The translations under genes and the position numbers were made by a program. A stretch of DNA of 49,645 bases from Patescibacteria group bacterium (GTDB taxonomy: Bacteria; Patescibacteriota; Microgenomatia; Daviesbacterales; UBA10151). The DNA lies in the NCBI GenBank assembly GCA_943356485.1, contig CALRFD010000002.1, positions 202,442-252,086 of the forward strand, given 5' to 3'. The notes beneath the pieces are model-generated. The model did no database searches. It saw only the letters and a list, made by a program, of their open reading frames with translations, and was not told the DNA's origin. Of the stretch, positions 23,448-31,658 are shown in pieces (the stretch's first letter is position 1; each line of letters opens with the position of its first letter).

Positions 23448-25103
23448 TCAAGAGGCCTTTATTTTTGATGCAGCCTCGATGAAACCTATGAAGAGCGGAT
23501 GTGGGTCTAGTGGCCGGGATTTAAGTTCCGGATGAAACTGAGTTCCTACAAAAAATGGATGGTCTTTTAGCTCTATCACCTCAACTAACTTCCCATCTGG
23601 CGAGGTACCGACAATTTGCATGCCATTTTTTTCTATTTCCTGTCTGTAGTCATTGTTAAATTCATAGCGGTGACGGTGTCTTTCGGAAATATCTTTTTTA
23701 CCATATAGTTTTCTGACTCCTGAACCCTCGCTTAGTACACAATCCCAAGCACCGAGTCTCATAGTAGCTCCATAATTTCTCTCTAATAATTTTTTCTCCT
23801 GGTCAGGCATAATATGAATCACAGGATGAGCAGTATCAGGATCTATTTCTGTGGTATTAGCATCTTTGTACCCCAGGACATTTCTGGCGAACTCAACTGT
23901 GGCAAGCTGCATACCGTAACAAAGCCCAAAATACGGTATATTATTTTCCCTGGCATATTTAATAGTTATAATCTTCCCTTCAATATCCCTTGATCCAAAT
24001 CCTCCCGGAACTATTATTCCCTGATAACCCTTTAAAATTTCCGGATTTTTCTCTACCTTTCCAGCATCTACCCAATATATTTCCGGATTTAACGCTTGTG
24101 TCCAGGCAGCATGTTTGATCGCCTCAATAACAGAAATATAAGAATCACTCAATGTATAATCACCTGTTGCAAAATATTTACCTACTATGGCAATTTTAAC
24201 AGTACGTTTACCCTCAGGTTCTCGAAGAGCCGAGTCTATTTTCGAGACAAAGCCTTGCCACTCCTTTAAACCTTGCCTGCCGGCAGGCAGGTCTGCATTT
24301 TTTTCTATTAGACCAAGTTTACTTAATAATTTTTTTGTTAATTGCTGATCTTCAAACCCGACCGGAACTTTATAAATACTATCAACGTCGGGAGCGGATA
24401 TTATATATTCCGGCTCAAGACCAGTCGAAATTGCCAGTTTTTTAATCCTGTTTTGATCAAGCGACCTGGAGGCTCTGGCTAAAAGTATATCCGGCTGAAT
24501 GCCTACAGCATTTAAGTCCCTGACAGACATTTGCGCCGGCTTGCTTTTCATCTCTCCAATTGAGGATGGAACTGGTAAATAAGTTATATGAATATGTGCA
24601 ACATCACCAGGATTTTTTAATTTCATAATCCTGTTTGCTTCCAAAAATAAAACGTTTTGATATTCGCCTGTCGTGCCACCAATTTCTATAAGGACTATGT
24701 CTGCGTTTTTGCTTCTTCCCGCCTCTTTAATCCTTTTGATGATTTCCTCAGTTACATAAGTCACCACATCCACGCATTCCCCATCATATTCCAGATTTCT
24801 TTCTTTTTGGATAACTGATAAATAAATTGAGCCCTGAGTCGCAATCGAAGTTTTATTTAAGGATTCATTTAGAAATCTCTCATAATGACCCAGATCCTGA
24901 TCTGTTTCGGCTCCATCATCCAGCACAAATACTTCACCATGTTCAATCGGGTTCATAGTTCCGGCATCAACATTTAGATATGGATCCATCTTCATTGGAA
25001 CTACTTTGAAACCAGCTGATTTTAGAAGAAGAGCAATAGAGGATGTAGCAATACCTTTACCTATTCCTGAAATAACACCACCACTGACAAATATATATTT
25101 CAC
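23448..25103 (-). CDS. pyrG: CTP synthase
   Basis: Aminates UTP to CTP using glutamine. It has 551 residues, normal length. The synthase domain has GGVISGIGKG (8-17), MKMDPYLNVDAGTMNP (37-52) and IGGTTGEY (141-148). The glutaminase domain has PGGFG, nucleophile Cys395 (GLCYGMQ) and His524/Glu526 (FHPE). Between the domains, DLPAGRQG (271-278) is encoded by the palindrome CCTGCCGGCAGG with a flanking CAGG. This is the only departure from a standard CTP synthase and lies in the linker. Follows topA by 82 nt; a possible promoter (TTGTAT, 17 nt, GATAAT) lies before the start. Confidence 0.98.
   Translation of the reverse strand: MKYIFVSGGVISGIGKGIATSSIALLLKSAGFKVVPMKMDPYLNVDAGTMNPIEHGEVFVLDDGAETDQDLGHYERFLNESLNKTSIATQGSIYLSVIQKERNLEYDGECVDVVTYVTEEIIKRIKEAGRSKNADIVLIEIGGTTGEYQNVLFLEANRIMKLKNPGDVAHIHITYLPVPSSIGEMKSKPAQMSVRDLNAVGIQPDILLARASRSLDQNRIKKLAISTGLEPEYIISAPDVDSIYKVPVGFEDQQLTKKLLSKLGLIEKNADLPAGRQGLKEWQGFVSKIDSALREPEGKRTVKIAIVGKYFATGDYTLSDSYISVIEAIKHAAWTQALNPEIYWVDAGKVEKNPEILKGYQGIIVPGGFGSRDIEGKIITIKYARENNIPYFGLCYGMQLATVEFARNVLGYKDANTTEIDPDTAHPVIHIMPDQEKKLLERNYGATMRLGAWDCVLSEGSGVRKLYGKKDISERHRHRYEFNNDYRQEIEKNGMQIVGTSPDGKLVEVIELKDHPFFVGTQFHPELKSRPLDPHPLFIGFIEAASKIKAS
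24276..24287. repeat. CCTGCCGGCAGG palindrome inside pyrG
   Basis: Identical to 6311-6322 in tig, here followed by an extra CAGG. Translated as LPAGRQG in the interdomain linker of CTP synthase. Confidence 0.7.
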
Positions 25104-25185
25104 GAAAGCTATTATCTAAGTTAGACGGAAAAAATACAAGACTGTTTATAGATATGATATAATTCTAATGTGGGATTTCTCCCCG

Positions 25186-27204
25186 CTATTTGTTTTCTTC
25201 CAATTTCCCGCTCGAAGCAACATCAGGCATCTTAGGTTTTGTCCAGCTGGCAAATTTACAATCAGGCCAGTTTTTACAGCCGTAAAAAGTTTTTCCATGT
25301 CTGGTTTTTCTAACAACTATCTCTCCGCTATCCTGCGGACAGATCGCATCTACCTTCTCTTCTAACCCTTCCGTATGCTTGCATTCGGGAAACCCGGAAC
25401 AGGCTAAAAACTTACCAAATTTACCAACCCTGACTATTAGTTGTTTTTTACAAAGAGGGCAATATTTATCTACCAGCTCAACTTCCATCTTAACTTTTTC
25501 AGCCATTTTCTCTGTCTCAATCAGTTTTTTTTCAAAAGGCTCATAAAATTGCGCAATAGTTGGCTTCCACTTTCTCTCGCCTCTGGCAATCTCATCCAAC
25601 TCATCTTCCATCTGAGCAGTAAAGGAGTAGTCAAATATATCTGGGAAATATTGCATTAAAAAATCAGAAACCGAAAAACCTAAAGTAGTTGGAATAAACT
25701 TTCTTTCCACTCTTTCAACATAAAATCTTTCCTGAATAGTAGATAAAGTAGGGGCATATGTTGAAGGTCTGCCAATACCCAACTCTTCTAATTTTTTTAT
25801 AAGCGAAGCTTCGTTATAGCGGGGCGGGCTTTCTGTAAAATGTTGTTCGGGAAGTAACTCTATTAAAGTAAGCGGTTGATTCTCGATTAGTGGGGGCAAA
25901 ACCTGTTTTTTCTCTTTATCATCTTCATCTTCAACATCCTTTCCATAAAGCTTAAGCCATCCATCAAACTTTATAACAGACCCTGTTGTCCTAAGTAAAT
26001 AGACCTCAGGGGTGGATTGATTTGCCATCACATCTACGGTTGTTTGATCCATAACTGCCTCATTCATCTGACAAGCAACAAACCTTTTCCAGATTAAATC
26101 ATAAAGCCTATGATGATCGCGGTTTAACCCGTTTTGGTCGTTAATCAAGGCTGGCAACAAACTGACATTAGTCGGCCTGATAGCTTCATGCGCCTCCTGG
26201 GCATTCTTGGATTTAGATTTAAAAACTCTAGGAGTACTTGGCAGATAAGATTTAGCTATAGAGTTTGCAATATAATCCCTGACTTGACCAATTGCCTGAG
26301 CTGACAAGTTAACAGAATCTGTTCTCATATAAGTAATAAAGCCCTGTTCATAAAGAGCCTGCGCCACCATCATGGTTTTTTTTGCCGACATCCCCAGCCT
26401 GTTTGCCGCAGTTTGCTGCAAGGTTGAAGTAGTAAAAGGTGGGTAAGGATATCTTCTAACTTCTTTTTGGGTAATTTTAGTAATTTTATAATCTGCTTTT
26501 TCTAAAACCTTAAGATGGCCGTCAGCTTCTTCCTTATTTTTAATCTCCAGCTTCTTACCATCTTTTTCTATTAATGCGGCTGTAAACCTTGACTCTTGAC
26601 TCTTGACTCTTGACTCTAGCTCCGCCTCAATACTCCAGTATTCAACCGGTTTAAAGGCTAATACTTCCCTCTCTCTTTCCACAATTAGCCTTAGCGCAAC
26701 AGACTGCACTCTTCCGGCTGACAAACCTTTTTTAAGTTTGACCCAAAGCAAAGGGGATAACTTATAACCTACTAACCTATCTAAAATTCTTCTGGCCTGT
26801 TGAGCATCAACTAACTGCAGATCAATCTCGCGGGGATGGGCAAAAGCTTCTTTGATAGCACTTTCCGTAATTTCATGAAACTCTACCCTTTGCATATCCT
26901 CTGCCTTCTTTCCCAAAATATGAGCTATGTGCCAGGCAATCGCCTCTCCTTCACGATCAGGATCCGTAGCTAAATATAGTTTATCGGATGAATCTGCCAG
27001 CTTTTTTAGATCATTAACTCTTTTCTTTTTATCCCGGGGAATAATATATTTGGGTTCAAAGTCATGGTCAACATCCACCCCTAGTTCGGATTTTGGCAAA
27101 TCCCGGATATGACCCATGGAAGCTTCAATCCGGTATTTATCTCCCAAAAATTTTTGCAAAGTTCGGGCTTTAGTTGGTGATTCAACAATTACTAAATTAA
27201 TCAT
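25186..27204 (-). CDS. topA: DNA topoisomerase I
   Basis: Relaxes negative supercoils. It has 672 residues, shorter than E. coli TopA (865), with fewer C-terminal zinc modules. Seen: TOPRIM start VIVESPTKA, acidic LATDPDREGEAIAWH (78-92), LSAGRVQSVAL (161-171), and active-site Tyr292 in GFITYMRTDS. Two C-terminal ribbons remain: one with CPLC...CSGFPEC, the other beginning CPQD, so one of its four zinc ligands is Asp. Residues 197-206 (SRVKSQESR) are encoded by four TTGACTC units (26589-26617), an in-frame repeat insertion. Confidence 0.96.
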   Translation of the reverse strand: MINLVIVESPTKARTLQKFLGDKYRIEASMGHIRDLPKSELGVDVDHDFEPKYIIPRDKKKRVNDLKKLADSSDKLYLATDPDREGEAIAWHIAHILGKKAEDMQRVEFHEITESAIKEAFAHPREIDLQLVDAQQARRILDRLVGYKLSPLLWVKLKKGLSAGRVQSVALRLIVEREREVLAFKPVEYWSIEAELESRVKSQESRFTAALIEKDGKKLEIKNKEEADGHLKVLEKADYKITKITQKEVRRYPYPPFTTSTLQQTAANRLGMSAKKTMMVAQALYEQGFITYMRTDSVNLSAQAIGQVRDYIANSIAKSYLPSTPRVFKSKSKNAQEAHEAIRPTNVSLLPALINDQNGLNRDHHRLYDLIWKRFVACQMNEAVMDQTTVDVMANQSTPEVYLLRTTGSVIKFDGWLKLYGKDVEDEDDKEKKQVLPPLIENQPLTLIELLPEQHFTESPPRYNEASLIKKLEELGIGRPSTYAPTLSTIQERFYVERVERKFIPTTLGFSVSDFLMQYFPDIFDYSFTAQMEDELDEIARGERKWKPTIAQFYEPFEKKLIETEKMAEKVKMEVELVDKYCPLCKKQLIVRVGKFGKFLACSGFPECKHTEGLEEKVDAICPQDSGEIVVRKTRHGKTFYGCKNWPDCKFASWTKPKMPDVASSGKLEENK
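26589..26617. repeat. TTGACTC tandem repeat inside topA
   Basis: Four consecutive TTGACTC units ending in CTAG, translated in frame on the minus strand as RVKSQESR. The same unit occurs at 899-916, 12119-12184 and 36771-36821 outside or at the ends of genes. Confidence 0.75.
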
Positions 27205-27252
27205 AAATTTTACTGTGGGATAATTGTAGTGTACTTGTCAAGCTGTATTTAC

Positions 27253-27570
27253 TTAAGTTAAAGGGTTTTGCAGTGAAGAGGTTCTTTGCGCTTCTTTTTG
27301 AATACCAGCCATCTCACCTTCTAAATAACCAAGCCTATCTCTATAGTTGATATTTCGTAGCAGATTAACAACAAATATAAGTCCTCCTCCTAATACTACA
27401 GCGAGCATTGCCTGAGGAGCCTCCAGATAATCACCAACTAGGAAACCTCCGCCTGTGGCGATCATTATTCCTAAATTAGCCCAGATCATACTTCTATCTC
27501 TAGCTTTTTTAGCTATTTCTATTTGGGTATTTAATTCCCCCAAGCCTTGGAGATCTTTTTCTCTGCTCAT
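27253..27570 (-). CDS. Small membrane protein
   Basis: 105 residues, not recognised. A charged N-terminal helix (about 1-25) is followed by two hydrophobic segments (about 27-48, WANLGIMIATGGGFLVG, and 52-72, MLAVVLGGGLIFVVNLL) and a charged C-terminal helix (LEGEMAGIQKEAQ). Two membrane spans with both ends on the same side is the likely topology. The first segment is glycine-rich, faintly like AtpZ-type small proteins, but no ATP synthase genes are present. Last gene after hicBA and two other small exported or membrane proteins. Confidence 0.6.
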   Translation of the reverse strand: MSREKDLQGLGELNTQIEIAKKARDRSMIWANLGIMIATGGGFLVGDYLEAPQAMLAVVLGGGLIFVVNLLRNINYRDRLGYLEGEMAGIQKEAQRTSSLQNPLT

Positions 27571-27601
27571 ACTTTAAATTATACATCTTGTGTCAATCTT
27601 T

Positions 27602-27838
27602 TTATTCAAAATCATGATCTAATATCTGAGGATTAATTTTTTCTAATTCCTGTTTCAAATCAGTAGTGGAGTCGAAATTAAAAGTTTTTGGGGCATTAGG
27701 AGTAGCCATTGAAGTAGTAGGTGTAGGCTGAATCAAACTTGATCCCACGAGTTCCATATTCTTTTTGCTTGTGACAAAATATAGTACGGCCGTCGTTATA
27801 ATTGTCAATACAGCTATCAGAAGAATTTTATTTTTCAC
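27602..27838 (-). CDS. Single-pass membrane protein, hypothetical
   Basis: 78 residues: an N-terminal hydrophobic span (ILLIAVLTIITTAVLYFVTS, about 4-23) followed by a Pro/Thr/Ser linker (QPTPTTSMATPNAPKT) and an acidic tail. It looks like an anchored extracytoplasmic tail. Its ATG overlaps the upstream gene's TGA by 4 nt, so it is translationally coupled. Function unknown. Confidence 0.6.
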   Translation of the reverse strand: MKNKILLIAVLTIITTAVLYFVTSKKNMELVGSSLIQPTPTTSMATPNAPKTFNFDSTTDLKQELEKINPQILDHDFE

Positions 27839-28197
27839 TGTAATACTCTCCCTACTTCTACTTTCGCTCTCAAAACTTTTTCTCTTAAAACCCCAAGCGA
27901 TGATCTAAGTCCACCTATGGACGAATATTTTTGCGCCCGTTGATATGCAATTGCTTCTGCGGCAAAAGTGATCTGATAATCAGCAGATTTAATTGCATCA
28001 TCAATCCCGCCAAAAGCCACTCTAGTTTCTGTAATTCCTTTCCTTCTTCTGACCTCTTCCATAATCCCGGCCAACCGGGACACATCTTCCTCAAACCTAG
28101 TGCATACTTTTTGATTAACTGCATTTAAACTTACTTGAGCAAAAACTGTTGCTGGAAAAATTAAGACAAATATTCCTACTAAAATCCATTTCTTCAT
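27835..28197 (-). CDS. Secreted helical protein, hypothetical
   Basis: 120 residues with a clear signal peptide (MKKWILVGIFVLIFPATVFAQ, cleavage probably after Ala20). The mature part is about 100 residues, basic and helical (RFEEDVSRLAGIMEEVRRRKG; YQITFAAEAIAYQRAQKY), with no recognised motif. Overlaps the next gene by 4 nt. The pair may form a small envelope complex; this is inferred only from coupling. Confidence 0.65.
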   Translation of the reverse strand: MKKWILVGIFVLIFPATVFAQVSLNAVNQKVCTRFEEDVSRLAGIMEEVRRRKGITETRVAFGGIDDAIKSADYQITFAAEAIAYQRAQKYSSIGGLRSSLGVLREKVLRAKVEVGRVLQ

Positions 28198-28199
28198 AA

Positions 28200-28415
28200 T
28201 TATTTTAATTTAAGAAACTCCGCTTCAGAAGATTCCACGCTTTTGATTATTGATTTCACTAAACCTTTTCCTAAATCTTTTGTATGCATTGGAACTGGAA
28301 TAGTCAGATTTAACTTGGAACTATACATAATTACATGACTGCCACTTTGTCTTTTTTTGACAAACCCTAGATGAATAAGAATTGATATAACTTCTTTTGG
28401 TTTAAAAGCAGACAT
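28200..28415 (-). CDS. hicA: HicA-type mRNA interferase toxin
   Basis: 71 residues of the HicA/YcfA family: a small dsRBD-like fold that cleaves mRNA. Seen: KPKEVISILIHLGFVKKRQSGSH, with the catalytic histidine in GSH, then IPVPMHTKDLGKGLVKSIIK. The ATG follows the hicB stop directly, so the order is antitoxin then toxin, unlike the toxin-first order of many hicAB loci. The length and conserved histidine suggest an intact toxin. Confidence 0.85.
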   Translation of the reverse strand: MSAFKPKEVISILIHLGFVKKRQSGSHVIMYSSKLNLTIPVPMHTKDLGKGLVKSIIKSVESSEAEFLKLK

Positions 28416-28682
28416 TTAGATATACGCAACAGCTGGTTCTGAAACAGAAACTCTTCTTACTACTACATCCCTTGTTTCAATAGGAATTTTTTGTCCTTCT
28501 TCTTTTAAAACTGCAAGGCAACCTTCCAGGGCATCCTTAATCATAAGTTCTGCTTCCTCAAAAGTACGACCCTCAGTAACACAACCTGGAACTGCAGGCA
28601 CAGAAACTATATAACCTCCCTCTTGTGCAGGTTCAAAAATAGCAGTATATTTTAAAATTTTTTGAGAAATTTTCTTGGTCAT
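28416..28682 (-). CDS. hicB: HicB-type antitoxin
   Basis: 88 residues: the partly degraded RNase-H-like HicB fold with YTAIFEPAQEGGYIVSVPAVPGCVTEGRTFEEAELMIKDALEGC in the standard order. There is no C-terminal DNA-binding domain of the usual HTH or ribbon type, so autoregulation may be weak or act through the short C-terminal segment. It has its own promoter with near-leaderless geometry at 28692-28720. Confidence 0.87.
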   Translation of the reverse strand: MTKKISQKILKYTAIFEPAQEGGYIVSVPAVPGCVTEGRTFEEAELMIKDALEGCLAVLKEEGQKIPIETRDVVVRRVSVSEPAVAYI

Positions 28683-28691
28683 AATAAACTA

Positions 28692-28720
28692 ATTTTAACA
28701 CCTTAGTATTTTTAAAACAA
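28692..28720 (-). promoter_or_regulatory. Promoter of hicBA
   Basis: -35 TTGTTT (28715-28720), a 17-nt spacer and extended -10 TGtTAAAAT (hexamer 28692-28697). ATG 28682 begins 9 nt after the -10, predicting a 5' leader of 2-3 nt. Confidence 0.65.
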
Positions 28721-28741
28721 TGAACTGAAAAACTTTAAACC

Positions 28742-28757
28742 TCCAATCCAGATTGGA
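28742..28757. promoter_or_regulatory. Inverted repeat upstream of hicBA
   Basis: TCCAATC-CA-GATTGGA, a 7+2+7 palindrome between the Clp ATPase stop and the hicBA -35. It could be an operator or a weak end-of-transcript hairpin; there is no U-run. Confidence 0.35.
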
Positions 28758-28760
28758 AAG

Positions 28761-31265
28761 CTAAATTAGTAAATCTACCCCTGCCTTAAATGTTTGCCCT
28801 TTTATCAGCTTTCCTTCTAAAATCAATTTGGAAAATTTGGCCTCTAAACTATCCTGCATCAACCTGCGGAGAGGTCTTGCACCTAAAACCGGATCAAAAC
28901 CACGCCTGGCCAGTTCTGATACTAACTCAGGGGTAAATTCCAACAAATACCCCTTAGCTTTTAAATTATTTTGCATACTTTGCAGTTTAACTGTCACAAT
29001 TTTTTGCAGATCTTCCTTGGATAAAGGTTTAAACAAAACCACTTCATCAAACCTATTTACCAACTCCGGCCGAAAGATCTTCAGCAGTTCATCATTAACT
29101 TCCTGATCTATTGCCTCCATACTTTTCCCGGTTTGAATTCCCTGAGCAATAGTTAAAGAGCCGGCGTTTGAGGTAGCTATAATTATGGTATTTTCAAAAT
29201 CAATTACCCTACCTGCACCGTCAGTTAACCTGCCATCATCTAACACCTGTAAAAATAACGTTAAAATCTTTTCGTTTGCTTTTTCAAATTCATCCAGTAA
29301 AAGTAGCGCATAAGGCCTACTTCTGATAGCTTCAGTCAACAATCCGCCTTCACCCGAGGAACCAATCAGCCGGCTTATTGATTCAGGATTCTGATACTCA
29401 GACATATCAAACCTTAAAAAAGCCCCCTGGGTTTTAAAGTACACCTCGGCTAAAGTTTTAGCCAACTCTGTTTTACCAACTCCGGTTGGTCCGACAAATA
29501 AAAATGATCCGATCGGTCTACCATCATCTGATAAGCCTGTAGCCGATCTTCTTAGCGCATCGGAAATAGCCCTCACCGCCGGGTCTTGACCAATTAATCT
29601 TCCATGCAGTTCCTGCTCTAAATTAAGCATCCTCTGTTTATCAACATTACCTATATCCATTAAAGGGATCTTTACCCTGCTGGAGACCACCCTTCTTATC
29701 ACCTCTTTACTGACCCAACCATTAACCCCTTCAGTTAAAGCCTCTTTCAAAACAGAGATCGCGCTATCTGGTAAAACTTTATCCCGGATAAACTTTTGGG
29801 CTAACTCTACAGCTGTTTTCATTGCCACAAAGGTTACCTTAACTTTATTTTTTCTTTCTGCTTCAATACTCCTGTAAATTAAAATATTTAGTGTATCCGT
29901 ATACGTCGCAGGTTCTATTTCTATTTTCCGAAAGATTCTGGCAAATGAAGAATTTTTTTCTAATATTTTAGAATAATTCTCAGGTTCAGTAGTACCAATA
30001 AACTGAAAAGATCCTTCTTCTAAATAATTTTCCATCAAAGAGTACAGGTTAAAACTTGACCCAACTTCGCCCATTCCGAGTTCATGAATCTCTTCAATAA
30101 CAATAATAATATTTTGAGCAAAGGCCACTTCATCAAAAATATCTTTAATCCGCTCTGCTAACTCTCCCTGAGTTTTAATTGATGATAACAATCTGGTAAA
30201 GTCTAGCGAAACGATCCTTTTATTAGCCAAGGTGGCTGGCGCATCGCCTAAAACTATCTGTTTGGCCAGATGTTTAATCAATGCTGATTTACCGCTGCCC
30301 GGGGAGCCTACTAAAATAATATTCCGCCCGGTTTGCTGAGATAGAATATTTACAACATCCGGTATCACTGTATGTTCGCGTATTAAGGTTGGAAAGGATT
30401 CTACTGACATCTGTTTAGTCAAATCTAAACTATATAGATCGAGATTCGGGGTCGGTACTCCTATCCAACCTCTGTTAACACCTTTTAGATGATGTATCGT
30501 AAAATCATCATCCCAGATATATACCCGTCTCCAAGTATTTTTCTTCTTTTCTAAAAAGTCTAGCGCTTGTTCAAAATCAGACATTTTTAAATCAAACTTT
30601 AGCAACAAGTTTTCAATATTAGGAATTTCCTGCAAAGCAGCTACAAAAAAATGTCTGGCTCCGATATATTCACCGCCGCTTTTTTTTGCCAGGTCAAAAG
30701 CAATTTTTCCAACCCTTTCAATATCCTTAACTTCTAAATCAGGAATAAAATTAAGCTGCAGCTCCAGGTTTGATAAAAGGTCTACAACCTCATGACTTTT
30801 TAATAAAAAAACGAAACTAACTCTTTCTTTATCCAGGTTGGAACTTAGCCAAAACCTATCTTCTCCAACTTGCCAGACTTTTTTATGAGGATGAGAAGTA
30901 ATATGGATTATGAATAAGCCCAAACCAGAGAAAAAAAGAGTAACACTTAAAATTGGCGGAATATTTAAATATGCCAAAATAGGCAGACCAAACCAATAAA
31001 TAGCCAGGCAAAAAAGAGCAAATGAGGCAATGGCAAAAGCAAATAAACCCATTAGAATCCTGATTAACCTGAAGAAAAAACTTAAGATCCTGCCGACTAT
31101 GGAAGAATCATGGAAAAGAGGTATAAATAAAAGCCGCCACATTAATAACACCGCTAAATCTTCTTCCAAAAAAAGCATCAAATTTTTCCAGGTTCTGACA
31201 AAAAAAACAATCCCTTCCGGATACCAAAATTCAATTAGATGGATCGGTAAATGTAAATATTTCAT
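28761..31265 (-). CDS. Membrane-anchored double-AAA Clp ATPase
   Basis: 834 residues. A hydrophobic N-terminal region (about 40-123, with two to four spans such as LMGLFAFAIASFALFCLAIY) replaces the start of a normal ClpC/ClpB. After it come a degenerate Clp-N-like segment (about 140-240), AAA-1 with Walker A GSPGSGKS (320-327) and Walker B-like VIEEIH (389-394, first Asp replaced by Glu), and AAA-2 with Walker A GPTGVGKT (592-599), LLLDEFEKA and the C-terminal GFDPVLGARPLRR. It would unfold proteins at the membrane. No clpP is nearby. Co-transcribed with a one-span protein 6 nt upstream. Confidence 0.88.
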   Translation of the reverse strand: MKYLHLPIHLIEFWYPEGIVFFVRTWKNLMLFLEEDLAVLLMWRLLFIPLFHDSSIVGRILSFFFRLIRILMGLFAFAIASFALFCLAIYWFGLPILAYLNIPPILSVTLFFSGLGLFIIHITSHPHKKVWQVGEDRFWLSSNLDKERVSFVFLLKSHEVVDLLSNLELQLNFIPDLEVKDIERVGKIAFDLAKKSGGEYIGARHFFVAALQEIPNIENLLLKFDLKMSDFEQALDFLEKKKNTWRRVYIWDDDFTIHHLKGVNRGWIGVPTPNLDLYSLDLTKQMSVESFPTLIREHTVIPDVVNILSQQTGRNIILVGSPGSGKSALIKHLAKQIVLGDAPATLANKRIVSLDFTRLLSSIKTQGELAERIKDIFDEVAFAQNIIIVIEEIHELGMGEVGSSFNLYSLMENYLEEGSFQFIGTTEPENYSKILEKNSSFARIFRKIEIEPATYTDTLNILIYRSIEAERKNKVKVTFVAMKTAVELAQKFIRDKVLPDSAISVLKEALTEGVNGWVSKEVIRRVVSSRVKIPLMDIGNVDKQRMLNLEQELHGRLIGQDPAVRAISDALRRSATGLSDDGRPIGSFLFVGPTGVGKTELAKTLAEVYFKTQGAFLRFDMSEYQNPESISRLIGSSGEGGLLTEAIRSRPYALLLLDEFEKANEKILTLFLQVLDDGRLTDGAGRVIDFENTIIIATSNAGSLTIAQGIQTGKSMEAIDQEVNDELLKIFRPELVNRFDEVVLFKPLSKEDLQKIVTVKLQSMQNNLKAKGYLLEFTPELVSELARRGFDPVLGARPLRRLMQDSLEAKFSKLILEGKLIKGQTFKAGVDLLI

Positions 31266-31271
31266 TTATAA

Positions 31272-31622
31272 CTATTTAACTCTCACTAAATTACCTTTTA
31301 TATCCAGCTCTACAAAATGTTTTGCCCTACCTTCACGATAAGAGAGACACTGATTCTCCGGTAAATCGTCTATCTGTTCTCTGGGACTGTGTACTATATC
31401 GACCACCCAATCAGGCATCAATACCTCAGACAGACAAGGCCCTTTGGAAAAATCTTCGCCTCTTCCCTTGTTTTGACTGTATAAAAATTTAGCCTGATTT
31501 ACGATCACATCTATTTCTGTTTTAGAAAGAGCCTTAACGAAGGCATTATTTAAATATAGGGTAAAAAAAGCAGTTAAAATAAGAGTTACAGTTATTAAAA
31601 TTACTAAATAAGTTTTGGGCAT
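31272..31622 (-). CDS. Single-span membrane protein, hypothetical
   Basis: 116 residues: an N-terminal membrane helix (VILITVTLILTAFFTLYLN, about 7-25) and an extracytoplasmic domain of about 85 residues containing two cysteines (CLSEVL and CLSYREG), not otherwise recognised. Six nt before the Clp ATPase gene, so possibly its partner or substrate adaptor; inferred from position only. Confidence 0.65.
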   Translation of the reverse strand: MPKTYLVILITVTLILTAFFTLYLNNAFVKALSKTEIDVIVNQAKFLYSQNKGRGEDFSKGPCLSEVLMPDWVVDIVHSPREQIDDLPENQCLSYREGRAKHFVELDIKGNLVRVK

Positions 31623-31658
31623 AGATTTAGTTTAACACTAGATTAAGCCAGAAACCAG

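Noticed and set aside
25149..25365. Plus-strand ORF with a TATAAT box directly before its ATG, opposite topA
   Set aside because: The peptide is the antisense shadow of the topA zinc-ribbon region, the -10 is only 4 nt from ATG and no -35 is present.
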